Notes: a model not told the origin generated them from the letters alone. Shown: positions 45,216-53,712, numbered from the stretch's first letter. The stretch: DNA of 64,000 nt from CAZMZF01 sp964570765 (GCA_964570765.1 CAZMZF010000011.1:1-64000), one strand, 5' to 3'. Translations and numbers: made by a program.

Positions 45216-45575
45216 TTCACAGCAGATAAAACTGATTAAGCTGATTTTTCGAGCGGATTATCTGCTTAATTAAACTAATCAGCTGTGAGGAATTTTTAGT
45301 TATAGGGAGGGGCTTGTTCCCTCCCGAAATTTGGGAGTTCCCAAGGAACTCCACTACAAAACTTGTTGTCACATTGTAGTTACCCAATTCATTGGGTAAT
45401 TTATTTTCGGTAGGTCGGACATTCCTATCTGACCCTGGCGAACAGACAAGAATGTCTGTTCTACCAGTTTTTGCTCGATGAATTGAGCAACTACAAAACA
45501 TCCATCCGTTGCCATCCTAGAAACGGAGACTACGTCTGGCGTAGCCACCGTAGTCTAGGACAGGAGTTGTAACGC
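45216..45575. repeat. Repeat field with CACAGC/GCTGTG hairpin and nested modules
   Basis: TTCACAGCAGATAAAACTG...CTAATCAGCTGTGAGG (45216-45290) forms a long imperfect hairpin. Then follow GGGAGTTCCCAAGGAACTCC, ATTACCCAATTCATTGGGTAA, GACATTCCTATCTGAC...AAGAATGTC and the inverted GGAGACTACGTCTGGCG/TAGCCACCG module (45525-45553). No gene is seen. Confidence 0.55.
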
Positions 45576-45641
45576 TACAGTCATTTTATTTTTTATTCGT
45601 TATTCAAAATTCGTCATCGGTCATTTAGTTTAAGATTTATA

Positions 45642-45669
45642 TTGACAATCTTTTACTACCTCATATATT
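45642..45669 (+). promoter_or_regulatory. Sigma70 promoter of the c-di-AMP riboswitch operon
   Basis: TTGACA (45642-45647), a 16-base spacer and TATATT (45664-45669). Transcription would start near 45676, just before the aptamer. The sequence block is duplicated at 8183-8268. Confidence 0.8.
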
Positions 45670-45675
45670 CAATCT

Positions 45676-45812
45676 TCAATAAATCGCCTAACCCCGCTTA
45701 GGCGGGGGCGGAGGAACCATAAAATTCTAGGGCGAATTTTTCCTAAATGGGAGATAGGGTTAACTCTTGACCCGAGCCTTTAAGCTAACTCCGCAGGCGT
45801 AAAGAGAGGAGT
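45676..45812 (+). promoter_or_regulatory. Cyclic di-AMP riboswitch (ydaO/yuaA type)
   Basis: The aptamer carries the conserved ydaO blocks in order: TCGCCTAACCCCGCTTAGGC, GGGGGCGGAGGAACCA, GGGCGAAT, AGGGTTAACTCTTGACCC, AGCTAACTCCGCAGGCG and TAAAGAGAGGAG. The outer P1 helix can form from GCCT (45685-45688) and AGGC (45795-45798). In Bacillus this class turns off potassium and amino-acid transport genes when c-di-AMP is high. Here it lies between a strong promoter and a terminator, upstream of an APC transporter and two RCK proteins. Confidence 0.9.
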
Positions 45813-45829
45813 GAAGATCTGAATAGTAT

Positions 45830-45858
45830 AGACCACTGGGTTTTCATTGGTCTTTTTT
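45830..45858 (+). terminator. Terminator downstream of the c-di-AMP aptamer
   Basis: AGACCA (45830-45835) pairs with TGGTCT (45848-45853), with a 12-base loop, then a run of T. It sits about 18 bases after the aptamer and is the likely expression platform, acting by ligand-dependent transcription termination. Confidence 0.75.
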
Positions 45859-45922
45859 CTTTGATTATATTTTTTCATTGTAGTTGTCTAATTTATGGGG
45901 CTATTTAAACTGCTGGAATTGA

Positions 45923-45953
45923 GGACAGAATCCGCCTGAGGCGGATTCTGTCC
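45923..45953. repeat. GGACAGAATCCGCC palindrome before the APC gene
   Basis: GGACAGAATCCGCC, three bases, then GGCGGATTCTGTCC. It lies in the leader between the riboswitch terminator and the APC start, followed by the ATGAATCGAGCAACTACC tail of another repeat. It could reduce read-through but has no T-run. Confidence 0.6.
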
Positions 45954-46004
45954 CTACAGAGCTCCGATGAATCGAGCAACTACCTTTTAATGATTTAGAA
46001 AGAG

Positions 46005-47570
46005 ATGGAGCAGGTTCAGACAAAAGAAAAAATAGAGCTTCGACGGGATGTTTCGGTCTGGGGTTCATTTACCTGGGGATATGCGGATGTGGGCGCAGAT
46101 ATCTATGTGGCATTAGGCCTGGTTATGGCTTATGCGCAAGGGGCTGCCAGCCTGGTCTTTGCCTTAGCCGGGATTGTTTATATAATGATCGGGCTTGCCT
46201 ATACTGAGCTTGCCTCCGCCTATCCTGTAGCAGGAGGAGGTCCTTACTTCACCTTAAGAGGCTTAGGGGATTTCTGGGGATTTGTAGGGGGATCAGCTCT
46301 GCTTTTAGATTACACCATAGATATTGCTCTCTTCGCAGTTGGTTCAGCCGGTTATATTAACTTTTTTATGCCTTATCTGCTGGGAAGAAGTATTGAGAGT
46401 TTCGCCATCACTTTAGGTCCACTGCATAATATAAACCCGGTCTGGTGTCTGGAAACCCTTGTCCTCATTGGGATTTTGATCCTGGTAAATATTAGGGGTA
46501 TAAGGGAATCATCCCTTTTGAATTCGATAATAGGAGCAGTTGATCTTTTAGCTGAAGGGAGTATCATAATTTTTGGCTTTCTGTTTGCCTGGAAGCCTGA
46601 ACTTCTTGCCCATCAATGGCATACTCAGTTCCCAACGCTACATAATTTTATGTATGGCTCTTCTCTGGCAATCATCTCCTTTGTCGGTTTAGAGTCGATC
46701 TCTCAGGCAGCTCAGGAAACCAAAAGGCCAGCTACTATAATCCCTCGCACTTCTCTAACTTTAATCTTGACCGTCTTCATCTTCGCAGTATCCTTCTCTA
46801 CTCTGGGTTTAGGAGTATTGCCCTGGCAGGTTTTTGCAGACCATATAGGGGATCCTGTGGCTAAACTTGCCAGCACTATTCCATATATCGGATTAATCGC
46901 TGGACCTTTTGCTGCCATCTTAGGTGCTACTATCCTTTTTATCTCTTCCAATGCTGGAGTTATGGGAGCCTCAAGGTTAACTTATTCTTTGAGCCAGTTC
47001 GGGATAATCAGTCCCTGGTTTTATTCAGTTCATCCGAAATTTCACACCCCGGTGAGGACTATAGTTATTTTTTCTATGGTCGCAGTGCTCCAAACTATTT
47101 TATCGTTTCTAACTCCTAAAGCTATGGATACTTTAGGGAATATGTATGCCTTCGGTGCTACCTTAGGGTACACTTTAGTCTTTATCGCTTTGATAAAACT
47201 CAGGTTCTCAGATCCTTACACTCCCAGACCTTATAAGATGCCTCTAAATTTAAAATTAAATTATAAGGGAAGAAAAGTCTATTTTCCTATACTTGGAGTT
47301 ATCGGGATGTTAGGCGTGGCTACTATTCTTTTTGAGGTAATCCTGACTCATACTATTGGAAGAATAGCAGGCCCTTCCTGGGTTTTATTGTGTTTTATCT
47401 ATTATGCCTGGTATAGGAAAAAAGAAGGACTTCCCCTATTTAAAAGCATCAAACATAACTGGGAGAAAGAGCAGATAGAGGTTTTAACCTCAGCCGAAGA
47501 ATTTGATTCATTAGAACAGTATAAGAATGCTTTGGCTGAAAGGGATAAAAAGAGAATGGGGATAAAATGA
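46005..47570 (+). CDS. APC-superfamily permease (riboswitch-controlled transporter)
   Basis: 521 residues with about 12 membrane helices: VALGLVMAYAQGAASLVF, YTELASAYPVAGGGPYF, VLIGILILVNIRGI, ATILFISSNAGVMGAS. It belongs to the amino acid-polyamine-organocation superfamily. Because a c-di-AMP riboswitch controls it and RCK proteins follow, potassium (as in KimA) or a compatible amino acid is the likely cargo. It does not show the usual KimA N-terminus, so this is functional analogy, not identity. The C-terminal 60 residues are cytosolic and charged. It overlaps the next gene by 4 bases. Confidence 0.82.
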   Translation: MEQVQTKEKIELRRDVSVWGSFTWGYADVGADIYVALGLVMAYAQGAASLVFALAGIVYIMIGLAYTELASAYPVAGGGPYFTLRGLGDFWGFVGGSALLLDYTIDIALFAVGSAGYINFFMPYLLGRSIESFAITLGPLHNINPVWCLETLVLIGILILVNIRGIRESSLLNSIIGAVDLLAEGSIIIFGFLFAWKPELLAHQWHTQFPTLHNFMYGSSLAIISFVGLESISQAAQETKRPATIIPRTSLTLILTVFIFAVSFSTLGLGVLPWQVFADHIGDPVAKLASTIPYIGLIAGPFAAILGATILFISSNAGVMGASRLTYSLSQFGIISPWFYSVHPKFHTPVRTIVIFSMVAVLQTILSFLTPKAMDTLGNMYAFGATLGYTLVFIALIKLRFSDPYTPRPYKMPLNLKLNYKGRKVYFPILGVIGMLGVATILFEVILTHTIGRIAGPSWVLLCFIYYAWYRKKEGLPLFKSIKHNWEKEQIEVLTSAEEFDSLEQYKNALAERDKKRMGIK

Positions 47571-47788
47571 AAAGCCTATCCTTAAATTCATCTAAAAATT
47601 TAACCCGTCTGGACTATTACCAGATTATAACCAGCATACTGATGACCGTTTTGGGCGGGATAATTCTTCTGAGAACTTTTACCTTTGGCATTTTTATCCC
47701 TTCAATTTTAGTGGGTGGGGGTCTTTTGGGTTTAGGGATTTATAGATTGAGCTTTATCTACAAATATCTAAAGGAAAGAAAAAGTTAA
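47567..47788 (+). CDS. Small two-helix membrane protein
   Basis: 73 residues. Two hydrophobic helices, ITSILMTVLGGIILL and FIPSILVGGGLLGLGI, are joined by a short turn with a Lys/Arg-rich C-terminus YKYLKERKS. I do not recognise a family. Its start overlaps the APC stop (ATGA) and its stop overlaps the next start (TAATG), so it is translated as part of the transport operon. It could be an accessory subunit of the transporter. Confidence 0.7.
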   Translation: MKSLSLNSSKNLTRLDYYQIITSILMTVLGGIILLRTFTFGIFIPSILVGGGLLGLGIYRLSFIYKYLKERKS

Positions 47789-48351
47789 TGCAAGTTCAAG
47801 TCTCTTTATTGGGAATAGTAATCGCTATAGCTTTCTTCCTTTCTATGGGCGGGATTCTGTGGTGGATGCTTCATCCTCCACCTCAGATAAAGCCAGAGGT
47901 AGCTAAGGCTCGCAGGTCAGTTGAGGCCTTGAAAAGGATTCTGGTCCCTACTTCCGGGATGCCTTATTCTGAAAGAGGGATTGAGCTTGCCTGTCGGTTG
48001 GGGGTGGAACATCAGGCAGAGATCGTATTGACCTATGTTATAGAGATCCCTCGTACATTACCTTTGGATGCGCCTATGCCTGAGGCTGAGGAGAAAGCTA
48101 ATCAGGCTCTGAATCGCGGAAAAGAGATTGTAAAGCTTCATAATCTTTCTCCAGTTCCCCTAATTGAAAGGGCGCGGGAAGCAGGGGAGGGGATAATACG
48201 AGCAGCCAAGGATAATCAGGTAGATGCAATCGTTTTAGGTATGCGTACTGATTTACGGGGTGTTCAAGCACTCTGGGGAAGGACAACTGATATCTTGATC
48301 CGAAAAGCTCCGTGTGAAGTTATTTTAGATAAACTTCCAGAAGGAAGTTGA
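47788..48351 (+). CDS. Universal-stress-protein domain with N-terminal membrane anchor
   Basis: 187 residues. An N-terminal helix (LLGIVIAIAFFLSMGGILWW) anchors a UspA domain: RILVPTSGMPYSERGIELAC, the beta-strand VLTYVIEIPR and the nucleotide loop VLGMRTDLRGVQALWGR TTDILIRKAPCEVIL (given as two parts). In other transport operons a Usp domain senses ATP/ADP or c-di-AMP; that is inference here. It lies between the APC and the two RCK genes and is overlapped by its neighbour. Confidence 0.8.
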   Translation: MQVQVSLLGIVIAIAFFLSMGGILWWMLHPPPQIKPEVAKARRSVEALKRILVPTSGMPYSERGIELACRLGVEHQAEIVLTYVIEIPRTLPLDAPMPEAEEKANQALNRGKEIVKLHNLSPVPLIERAREAGEGIIRAAKDNQVDAIVLGMRTDLRGVQALWGRTTDILIRKAPCEVILDKLPEGS

Positions 48352-48374
48352 TTCATTTGGATAAGGAGTAAAAT

Positions 48375-48782
48375 ATGAAAGTGGTAATTTTAGGATGTAG
48401 TCTGGTGGGCTCATTGCTGGCCAATCAGCTTATGGCAAAGGGGGATGAGGTTTCCGTTGTAGACCAGAACCCAAGCTCGTTTAAAAGACTGGATAGAGAG
48501 TTCATGGGTAAAACCATCTTAGGGATAGGGATAGATGAGGAGGCTTTAAAAAGTGCTGGGATAGAAAAAGCTGAAGCCTTTATTGCCGTGACCAATGACG
48601 ATAATACTAATCTAATGGCAGCTCAACTGGTGAGAGAAAAATTCAAAACCCCTAAGATATTATTAAGAGTTTACGATTCCAAAAGGGCTCAGGCTTTTAG
48701 AGAATTAGGTTTAAATATAATCTGTCCAACCATAGATTCAACTGAAAAAATTAAAAGTCTTCTTTTAGAAAACCTTGAATGA
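48375..48782 (+). CDS. TrkA-N (RCK_N) domain protein
   Basis: 135 residues, one Rossmann fold. The nucleotide-binding turn is VVILGCSLVGSLLANQL (a variant of GxGxxG), followed by VVDQNPSSFKRL and VTNDDNTNLMAAQLVREKF. It has no RCK_C part, so it resembles the N-terminal half of TrkA/KtrA. AAGGAGT precedes ATG 48375. It is paired with the next gene and likely gates or regulates the APC transporter, as RCK proteins do for potassium systems. Confidence 0.85.
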   Translation: MKVVILGCSLVGSLLANQLMAKGDEVSVVDQNPSSFKRLDREFMGKTILGIGIDEEALKSAGIEKAEAFIAVTNDDNTNLMAAQLVREKFKTPKILLRVYDSKRAQAFRELGLNIICPTIDSTEKIKSLLLENLE

Positions 48783-48806
48783 TATCTAAAGGTAGGTGAA
48801 ATCAAG

Positions 48807-49460
48807 ATGTATGTTATCATAGTAGGTGGAGGTCAGGTAGGTCATAGTCTTGCCCGGATGCTTATCTCAGAGAAATATGAGATATTGCTGGTGGAAAAAG
48901 ATCCAGCCAGATATAGTAAACTCTCAGAGGAATTAGGGGAACAAGTGATCTTAGGAGATGGGACTGAGCTTGGCACTCTGATGGATATGGGGGTCAATCG
49001 GGCGGATGTATTAGTGGCTGTAACTGGTACAGATCAGGATAATTTGATCATCTGCCAGATGGCTAAAATATTATATATTATACCCAGGACCATTGCCCGG
49101 GTGAATGACCCAAAAAATGAGGAGGTCTTTCAAACTTTAGGGGTGGATGCAACTGTTTCTGCAACCAGGATAATCGGCTCGCTAATCGAGGAGAAGATCG
49201 ATGCCGGAATGTTTATCCCTCTTTTAGCCTTAAAAGGAGGTGAAGTTGAAATCTTCCAGACCCAGTTATCTTCGGATTCTCCTTTAATCGATAAGAAAAT
49301 TTCCAAACTAACCCTTCCTCAGGATTGTATAATTATAGCGGCCTTAAGGGAGAACCAGATAATCATCCCTAAAGGGGATACAATCCTTAAGGAAAATGAT
49401 ACCATAATCACCTTAGTGGGAAAAGAAGCCAAGGATACCTTTAAAAAACTTTTCTTGTAA
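48807..49460 (+). CDS. TrkA/KtrA-like RCK protein (N + C domains)
   Basis: 217 residues. The NAD-binding Rossmann core is VIIVGGGQVGHSLARML at residues 3-19, then LVEKDPARYSKLSEEL and VTGTDQDNLIICQMAK. The C-terminal RCK_C domain begins at about residue 140 (LLALKGGEVEIFQTQLSS) and ends TIITLVGKEAKDTFKKLF. In staphylococcal KtrA and related proteins RCK_C binds c-di-AMP, so this protein could be a second point of control by the same signal as the riboswitch (inference). Confidence 0.87.
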   Translation: MYVIIVGGGQVGHSLARMLISEKYEILLVEKDPARYSKLSEELGEQVILGDGTELGTLMDMGVNRADVLVAVTGTDQDNLIICQMAKILYIIPRTIARVNDPKNEEVFQTLGVDATVSATRIIGSLIEEKIDAGMFIPLLALKGGEVEIFQTQLSSDSPLIDKKISKLTLPQDCIIIAALRENQIIIPKGDTILKENDTIITLVGKEAKDTFKKLFL

Positions 49461-49506
49461 ATAAAGATAAAAAACATATATTAGCACAGGAAAAAGGAGG
49501 ATTTTG

Positions 49507-50046
49507 ATGTTAAAAAAAGTGATATGTCTTTTCGGGTTTTTGCTTTTAGTGTCAGTTCCTTTATCTAAAGCACTTCTAGCTCAGCAACCCAAGATTGGTT
49601 ATGTGGATGTGGAAAGGCTTAAAGTAGAATATAAGGAGTTTCAGGATGCTCAGGAGAGGTTCAACCGGCAATTAGCTATATGGCAGAGCCAGGCGGATAC
49701 TATGCAAAAAGAGGTTGCGGTTTTGCAGGATGAGTTAGAAAGACAGGGTTCACTTTTGACTGAAGCCAAGAGAAAAGAAAAACAACAGCAGATTATAGCC
49801 AAACAAAAGCAATATCAGGAGTTCGCTACCAAGATATTAGGACCTGAAGGTGAAGCCGCCAGAAGGGAAAGGGAGCTTTCCAAACCCCTTATAGATAAGA
49901 TCAATGCGGTTATCCAGTTAGTGGCAATCCGAGATGGCTATTCCTTGATTTTAGATTCATCTGGAGGTAATGTGCTCTATGCTAAAGAGGATATGGATTT
50001 GACTGCGGTAATTTTAGAAGAATTGAATAAAAGCAAGACCAAATAA
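49507..50046 (+). CDS. OmpH/Skp-family periplasmic chaperone
   Basis: 179 residues. The signal peptide is VICLFGFLLLVSVPLSKALLA, followed by QQPKIGYVDVERL typical of OmpH, and a long coiled-coil (residues about 45-130: RFNRQLAIWQSQADTMQKEV, RKEKQQQIIAKQKQYQEFA) as in Skp tentacles. It helps outer-membrane proteins cross the periplasm. ATG 49507 is preceded by AAAGGAGG six bases before. It follows the trkA genes by 47 bases and may be co-transcribed. Confidence 0.82.
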   Translation: MLKKVICLFGFLLLVSVPLSKALLAQQPKIGYVDVERLKVEYKEFQDAQERFNRQLAIWQSQADTMQKEVAVLQDELERQGSLLTEAKRKEKQQQIIAKQKQYQEFATKILGPEGEAARRERELSKPLIDKINAVIQLVAIRDGYSLILDSSGGNVLYAKEDMDLTAVILEELNKSKTK

Positions 50047-50230
50047 ATGTTTTTTGTTCCGTCAGATTTTGAACCTGATAAGAGATCAAAAAGTTCGCTT
50101 TTTCAACCAATGACAAGGTTATATTGTGGTATAATCTTCTAAACGCATATAGATCAATGAACTTTATTCTTCAGAGTGTAGTTGGAGTTAGCATATATAT
50201 TGTCGATACTGAAAATAAAGAAGGATAATC

Positions 50231-50257
50231 TTGACAAATTGTTTTTTTACATATAAT
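50231..50257 (+). promoter_or_regulatory. Sigma70-type promoter for the TIGR04255 operon
   Basis: TTGACA (50231-50236) and TATAAT (50252-50257) are separated by 15 bases. It is the only clear promoter pattern in the 340-base gap before the TIGR04255 gene. The gap otherwise looks AT-rich and free of the dispersed palindromes seen elsewhere. Confidence 0.55.
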
Positions 50258-50411
50258 TTAGATAAGTTGCTGAGACTAATATTTTATTAAATATTATTAT
50301 TACTGATTAGTATACATTTTAGCGAAGAATAGCTGAATTTGAAAAGTTGATTCAGATCAAACCAGTTGAAATGACTCACTTTTATTGGCACACTTAAAAA
50401 AGATACCACTA

Positions 50412-51119
50412 ATGGAGCCCAAACAAGAAATATACCCCAACTCTCCTCTTGTGGAGGTAGTATTTGAAATTCGCTTCTCTGGGGAACCAATGATTGAATG
50501 CCGAAGACATGAACTTTATGCTAGTGTCAGAAATAACTACCCAAAGGTTCTTGTCCCTCAAGTTCAAGCAGAAGGTTTCCCCGCTTTGGCACCGTATCGA
50601 TTCGAAAGATCTGATGGTGCTGCCGGTATAATGCTTGCTATAGATAAATTTAGTTACTATGCCCGTAAATATCCTGGATACATTGAATTTAAAAGAGAAT
50701 TCTTAGAACTGGCATCAATATTTAACATCCTATTTCCTTTAGAAAAATTGAAACGAGTGGGGTGGCGATATGTCAATGTTATCCCTTTTACCAGAGAAAG
50801 TGGAAGTATTCCATTAAAGAGATTTCTCAATTTTGGTCTATATTTGGGAAAAGAGACTTCAGACAAATACGAAAACCTCAGTGTCACGCTAATATCAAAA
50901 ACAAATGATTGTTCAATTACTACCAGACTTGAATCTATGATATCATCTGATACTAGCCGGGAAGCTTTATTACTTGATTTCGATTGTGCTAAAGAAAAAG
51001 AGCTTTCGTTTTCCAAAACAGAAACGTACATAGAGGAGACCCATCAAGTGGCCAGAAATTTGTTTGAAGAGCTAATCACTGATAATTATAGAAAATATCT
51101 CAGAGATGAGGTAATATGA
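50412..51119 (+). CDS. TIGR04255-family protein
   Basis: 235 residues, no signal or membrane helix. The N-terminal YPNSPLVEVVFEIRFSGEP is the mark of the sporadically distributed TIGR04255 family; the rest has RVGWRYVNVIPFT and VARNLFEELITDNYRKYLR. Function is unknown in the literature I recall. It is first in a three-gene unit with HicB-like and HicA-like proteins and overlaps the next gene by 4 bases. ATG 50412 fits the family start; a TTG at 50385 is the alternative. Confidence 0.75.
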   Translation: MEPKQEIYPNSPLVEVVFEIRFSGEPMIECRRHELYASVRNNYPKVLVPQVQAEGFPALAPYRFERSDGAAGIMLAIDKFSYYARKYPGYIEFKREFLELASIFNILFPLEKLKRVGWRYVNVIPFTRESGSIPLKRFLNFGLYLGKETSDKYENLSVTLISKTNDCSITTRLESMISSDTSREALLLDFDCAKEKELSFSKTETYIEETHQVARNLFEELITDNYRKYLRDEVI

Positions 51120-51544
51120 ATACTTCAACTATAAATGAAAGCTATGAAGAGATAAAAAGAAGACAAAAATATTTTCCAGAATATTTGGATATGAAGAGTT
51201 CCCTTATTGGAAAAGACATTGGTGTCTCTTTGGAGGAACGTTTCAGACGAGATCAAGAAATTTTTAAAGACGCCCCTCTATGGGCTGTGCACACCGAAGT
51301 AAAAAAATTTAGAACATCAAAACCCATAAAGGTCCACATCTTCAAAGATGCTGACTTCTTTTTCGCAGAAAACGAAACCTTAATGGTTTATGGAAGTGGG
51401 GAATCTATCAGCGAAGCAGTTGAAGACCTAGGATTACACATCATCCACTTCTGGGAGTACTACAATAATTTATCTTGGGATCGTGTTATTGGAGAGGCAG
51501 AAAGACTTAAACATCTCTATGAGAATCTATTGATTGAAGAATAA
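51116..51544 (+). CDS. HicB-like partner protein (putative antitoxin)
   Basis: 142 residues. An N-terminal basic/helical part is followed by KPIKVHIFKDADFFFAENET then LMVYGSGESISEAVEDLGL, where the GxGESxSEAxxD turn resembles the HicB RNase-H-like domain (GeTleEAl). The C-terminal YEYYNNLS-like helix ends EAERLKHLYENLLIEE. Family assignment is by resemblance only. It is placed between the TIGR04255 gene and the HicA-like gene with tight spacing. Confidence 0.55.
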   Translation: MNTSTINESYEEIKRRQKYFPEYLDMKSSLIGKDIGVSLEERFRRDQEIFKDAPLWAVHTEVKKFRTSKPIKVHIFKDADFFFAENETLMVYGSGESISEAVEDLGLHIIHFWEYYNNLSWDRVIGEAERLKHLYENLLIEE

Positions 51545-51546
51545 TA

Positions 51547-51837
51547 ATGCAAATCGATAGAGACATTATCGAGTCCTCGCTGTCAAAGAAAGGATTTGTT
51601 CGAGAGGACTCACATCATAGATATTTTTATCATGAGTATGAAGGTAAGAGAACTGGGCTTTACACTTACACATCTCACGGTAGTAAACACAAAACTTACC
51701 CTGAAGCTCTACTTAAACAAATGAAGAAACAGCTTCGTTTAGACCGATTAAAACAAGTAGAGGAACTTTTTCTATGCCCGATAAATGGTGAGGGCTACAA
51801 TCAAATTCTAAAGGAAAAGGGCTTCTTAACCGAATAG
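51547..51837 (+). CDS. HicA-like small protein (putative mRNA-interferase toxin)
   Basis: 96 residues. The pattern SSLSKKGFVREDSHHRYFYH then YTYTSHGSKHKTYPEALLKQ resembles HicA (GF...GSHxxY...H, then a basic helix), a double-stranded-RNA-binding-fold mRNA interferase with a catalytic His. It is longer than the usual 60-80 residues. It starts 2 bases after the HicB-like stop. In typical hicAB loci the toxin comes first, so the order here is reversed, as in some HicBA loci. Confidence 0.55.
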   Translation: MQIDRDIIESSLSKKGFVREDSHHRYFYHEYEGKRTGLYTYTSHGSKHKTYPEALLKQMKKQLRLDRLKQVEELFLCPINGEGYNQILKEKGFLTE

Positions 51838-51926
51838 TGTCAAACAAAAACTTGGAAGTCTATAACCTTGCCTATTCCTCTTTTCTCCCTAACATTCTAA
51901 AGTCGAAAGATACATTAAAAAATCTA

Positions 51927-52784
51927 CTAATAATTAATCACCTGGTCGATCTTCCCCTTTTTCCGGGCAACATATTCGATCGATTTGTAGATATAATCGG
52001 AGAACAGGGCTAATAGAACTGTTGTTCCAAGCATAATCAGAAGGAGCTGGAAATCAGAATATTTAGCCAGTGTATTGCTTAAGCTTTTACCCAGAATAGA
52101 TCTTCTCAGAAGCTCTAACCAGTAAGTTAAAGGTAAAGCCTTGGAGATATATTGTAGCCAATTAGGTAACAAGTCAATCTGGAAGATCGCTCCACAGGCT
52201 AAATAGAATATCCCTCCTAAGCCCTCGGTCAAAGCAAAACTGTGATGAGCAGTTAGCATAGTTATCCCGGCTAAGAGGATTCCAAGACAGGTTATCACAA
52301 ATAGTCCTACTATAAAGGTGATAAAGAATAGTGGATAATTTACCTTTAACAAATCGATAGGTATCTTCAAGACAATCATACCGAAGGCTAAAGTGATTAT
52401 AATCGCAATGGTAGTGGTAATAAGTTTGGCTATCCCTCTGCCAAAAAGATAATAATACATCCTGATCGGGGCGATATAGATGTATCTCAACATCTCATAA
52501 TGCTCCCGGTCTTCGTGAATCACCCAGGAGATACCGAATAAAACGTTATAGACATACATAAAGAATGTATTCCCCAGAAATATGTAGGCGAAAAGGTCAA
52601 ATGAGGTCTTCCCCCGGGTAACCACTAAATACATAAAGACCAGAATCAAAGATGAGGCAATAGGACGGATTATAGAATAGATTGCAAACAAAAATGGGTC
52701 TGCCCAATTTGCCTCCATTGCCCACCCTAATTTGCCAGCTAATCGGGTGGTTCTTAAATTATCTTTTAATTTCTGCACGAACAT
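51927..52784 (-). CDS. ABC-2 type transporter permease
   Basis: 285 residues, six membrane helices. DREHYEMLRYIYIAPIRMYYY is the ABC-2 coupling region, and LTYWLELLRRSILGKSLS is the typical loop before the last helix. It resembles the 53755 permease and together with the ATPase at 54551 forms an ABC-2 (polysaccharide/drug) exporter with two different permeases. AAAGGTAATTTT precedes ATG 52784. A 142-base repeat field separates it from the methyltransferase. Confidence 0.85.
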   Translation of the reverse strand: MFVQKLKDNLRTTRLAGKLGWAMEANWADPFLFAIYSIIRPIASSLILVFMYLVVTRGKTSFDLFAYIFLGNTFFMYVYNVLFGISWVIHEDREHYEMLRYIYIAPIRMYYYLFGRGIAKLITTTIAIIITLAFGMIVLKIPIDLLKVNYPLFFITFIVGLFVITCLGILLAGITMLTAHHSFALTEGLGGIFYLACGAIFQIDLLPNWLQYISKALPLTYWLELLRRSILGKSLSNTLAKYSDFQLLLIMLGTTVLLALFSDYIYKSIEYVARKKGKIDQVINY

Positions 52785-52802
52785 AAAATTACCTTTTTCT
52801 TA

Positions 52803-52932
52803 TCCTAAATTTGTAGTGGAAGGCTTTAGCCTTCCATTTATTTTATGGAGGTCTAATCCGCCTTCGGCGGACCGCTACATTTAAAGCGACCCTGATCCCG
52901 CCGATGGCGGGGCAATCTGGGTTGCGCTACGA
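52803..52932. repeat. Palindromic repeats between permease and methyltransferase
   Basis: GTAGTGGAAGGCTTTAGCCTTCC, GGAGGTCTAATCCGCCTTCGG, GATCCCGCCGATGGCGGGG and GGGTTGCGCTACG. The first two are close to 241-345. Confidence 0.55.
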
Positions 52933-53712
52933 TAATACTTTCTTCGCCACAAAAATCATAAATGGGCTTTTTGCCTCAAAAGAAGATTTGTCATAGTCAC
53001 CAAATAGCTTCTCTTTTTCAAATCCATTGGAAATAAGCATCCTCTCAAACTCAGCCGGGAAAAAATACCTCATCTTCAAGTCTATAGTCTTGCGAAAAAA
53101 CCTGCCATCTGGTTTGTTGGTTTCCACAAAGAGTCTGACCTTCAAAATCTGCTTGGGTTTATCATAAAATTGATTGGAGTAAATTTGAGTTAAGTCCTCT
53201 TTTTCCGGATAGCCCTCTAAAATATCTCCTTCACTTCTTAACACCCCTTCTGCCCTGGTCAGGTCTGGATGAAACACACTGATCATTAACCTCCCCTGAG
53301 AAGTAAGGTGTTTATGAACTGAGCGAAGACAGTTATTCTGTTCCTCAATTGAAAGAAGGACCTGAAAAGAGTTAAAAGGGATAAAGATTAAATTAAACTC
53401 CTTTTTCAGATGAAAATTTCTCATATCGCCCTGAAGCAGAGTCACTCTTTTTTTGATCTCTTCTGATTCTTTGTTCAATTTCTCCCTGGCTTTATCTAAC
53501 ATTTTCTCTGATATATCTAAACCAGTAATCTCTATCCCTTCTTTAGCTAAAGGAAAAAGAATCCTACCAGTTCCACAGCATAGTTCTAAAACTGGAGAAC
53601 CATATCTTTTAGCGTATTCTAACCATAGAGGAATATCTGAGACAAAGCTCTGATTCCACTTATCATAAAAATCAGCATAGAGATCGAATTCATTTTTCAT
53701 AGATTCTGCCAT
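52927..53712 (-). CDS. Class I SAM-dependent methyltransferase
   Basis: 261 residues. The SAM-binding loop is VLELCCGTGRILFPLA (residues 41-56), then ITGLDISEKMLDKAREKL and LLQGDMRNFHL. The C-terminal half has a beta-rich extension (GRFFRKTIDLKMRYFFPAEF) common in small-molecule methyltransferases. It lies inside the ABC-exporter cluster between the two permease genes, so it may modify the exported compound (inference). The start ATG 53712 is followed by a second ATG at 53700. Confidence 0.85.
   Translation of the reverse strand: MAESMKNEFDLYADFYDKWNQSFVSDIPLWLEYAKRYGSPVLELCCGTGRILFPLAKEGIEITGLDISEKMLDKAREKLNKESEEIKKRVTLLQGDMRNFHLKKEFNLIFIPFNSFQVLLSIEEQNNCLRSVHKHLTSQGRLMISVFHPDLTRAEGVLRSEGDILEGYPEKEDLTQIYSNQFYDKPKQILKVRLFVETNKPDGRFFRKTIDLKMRYFFPAEFERMLISNGFEKEKLFGDYDKSSFEAKSPFMIFVAKKVLS

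Noticed and set aside
45676..45860. Stand-alone small RNA
   Set aside because: The conserved blocks match the ydaO aptamer and the terminator fits its expression platform, so a riboswitch is the simpler reading.
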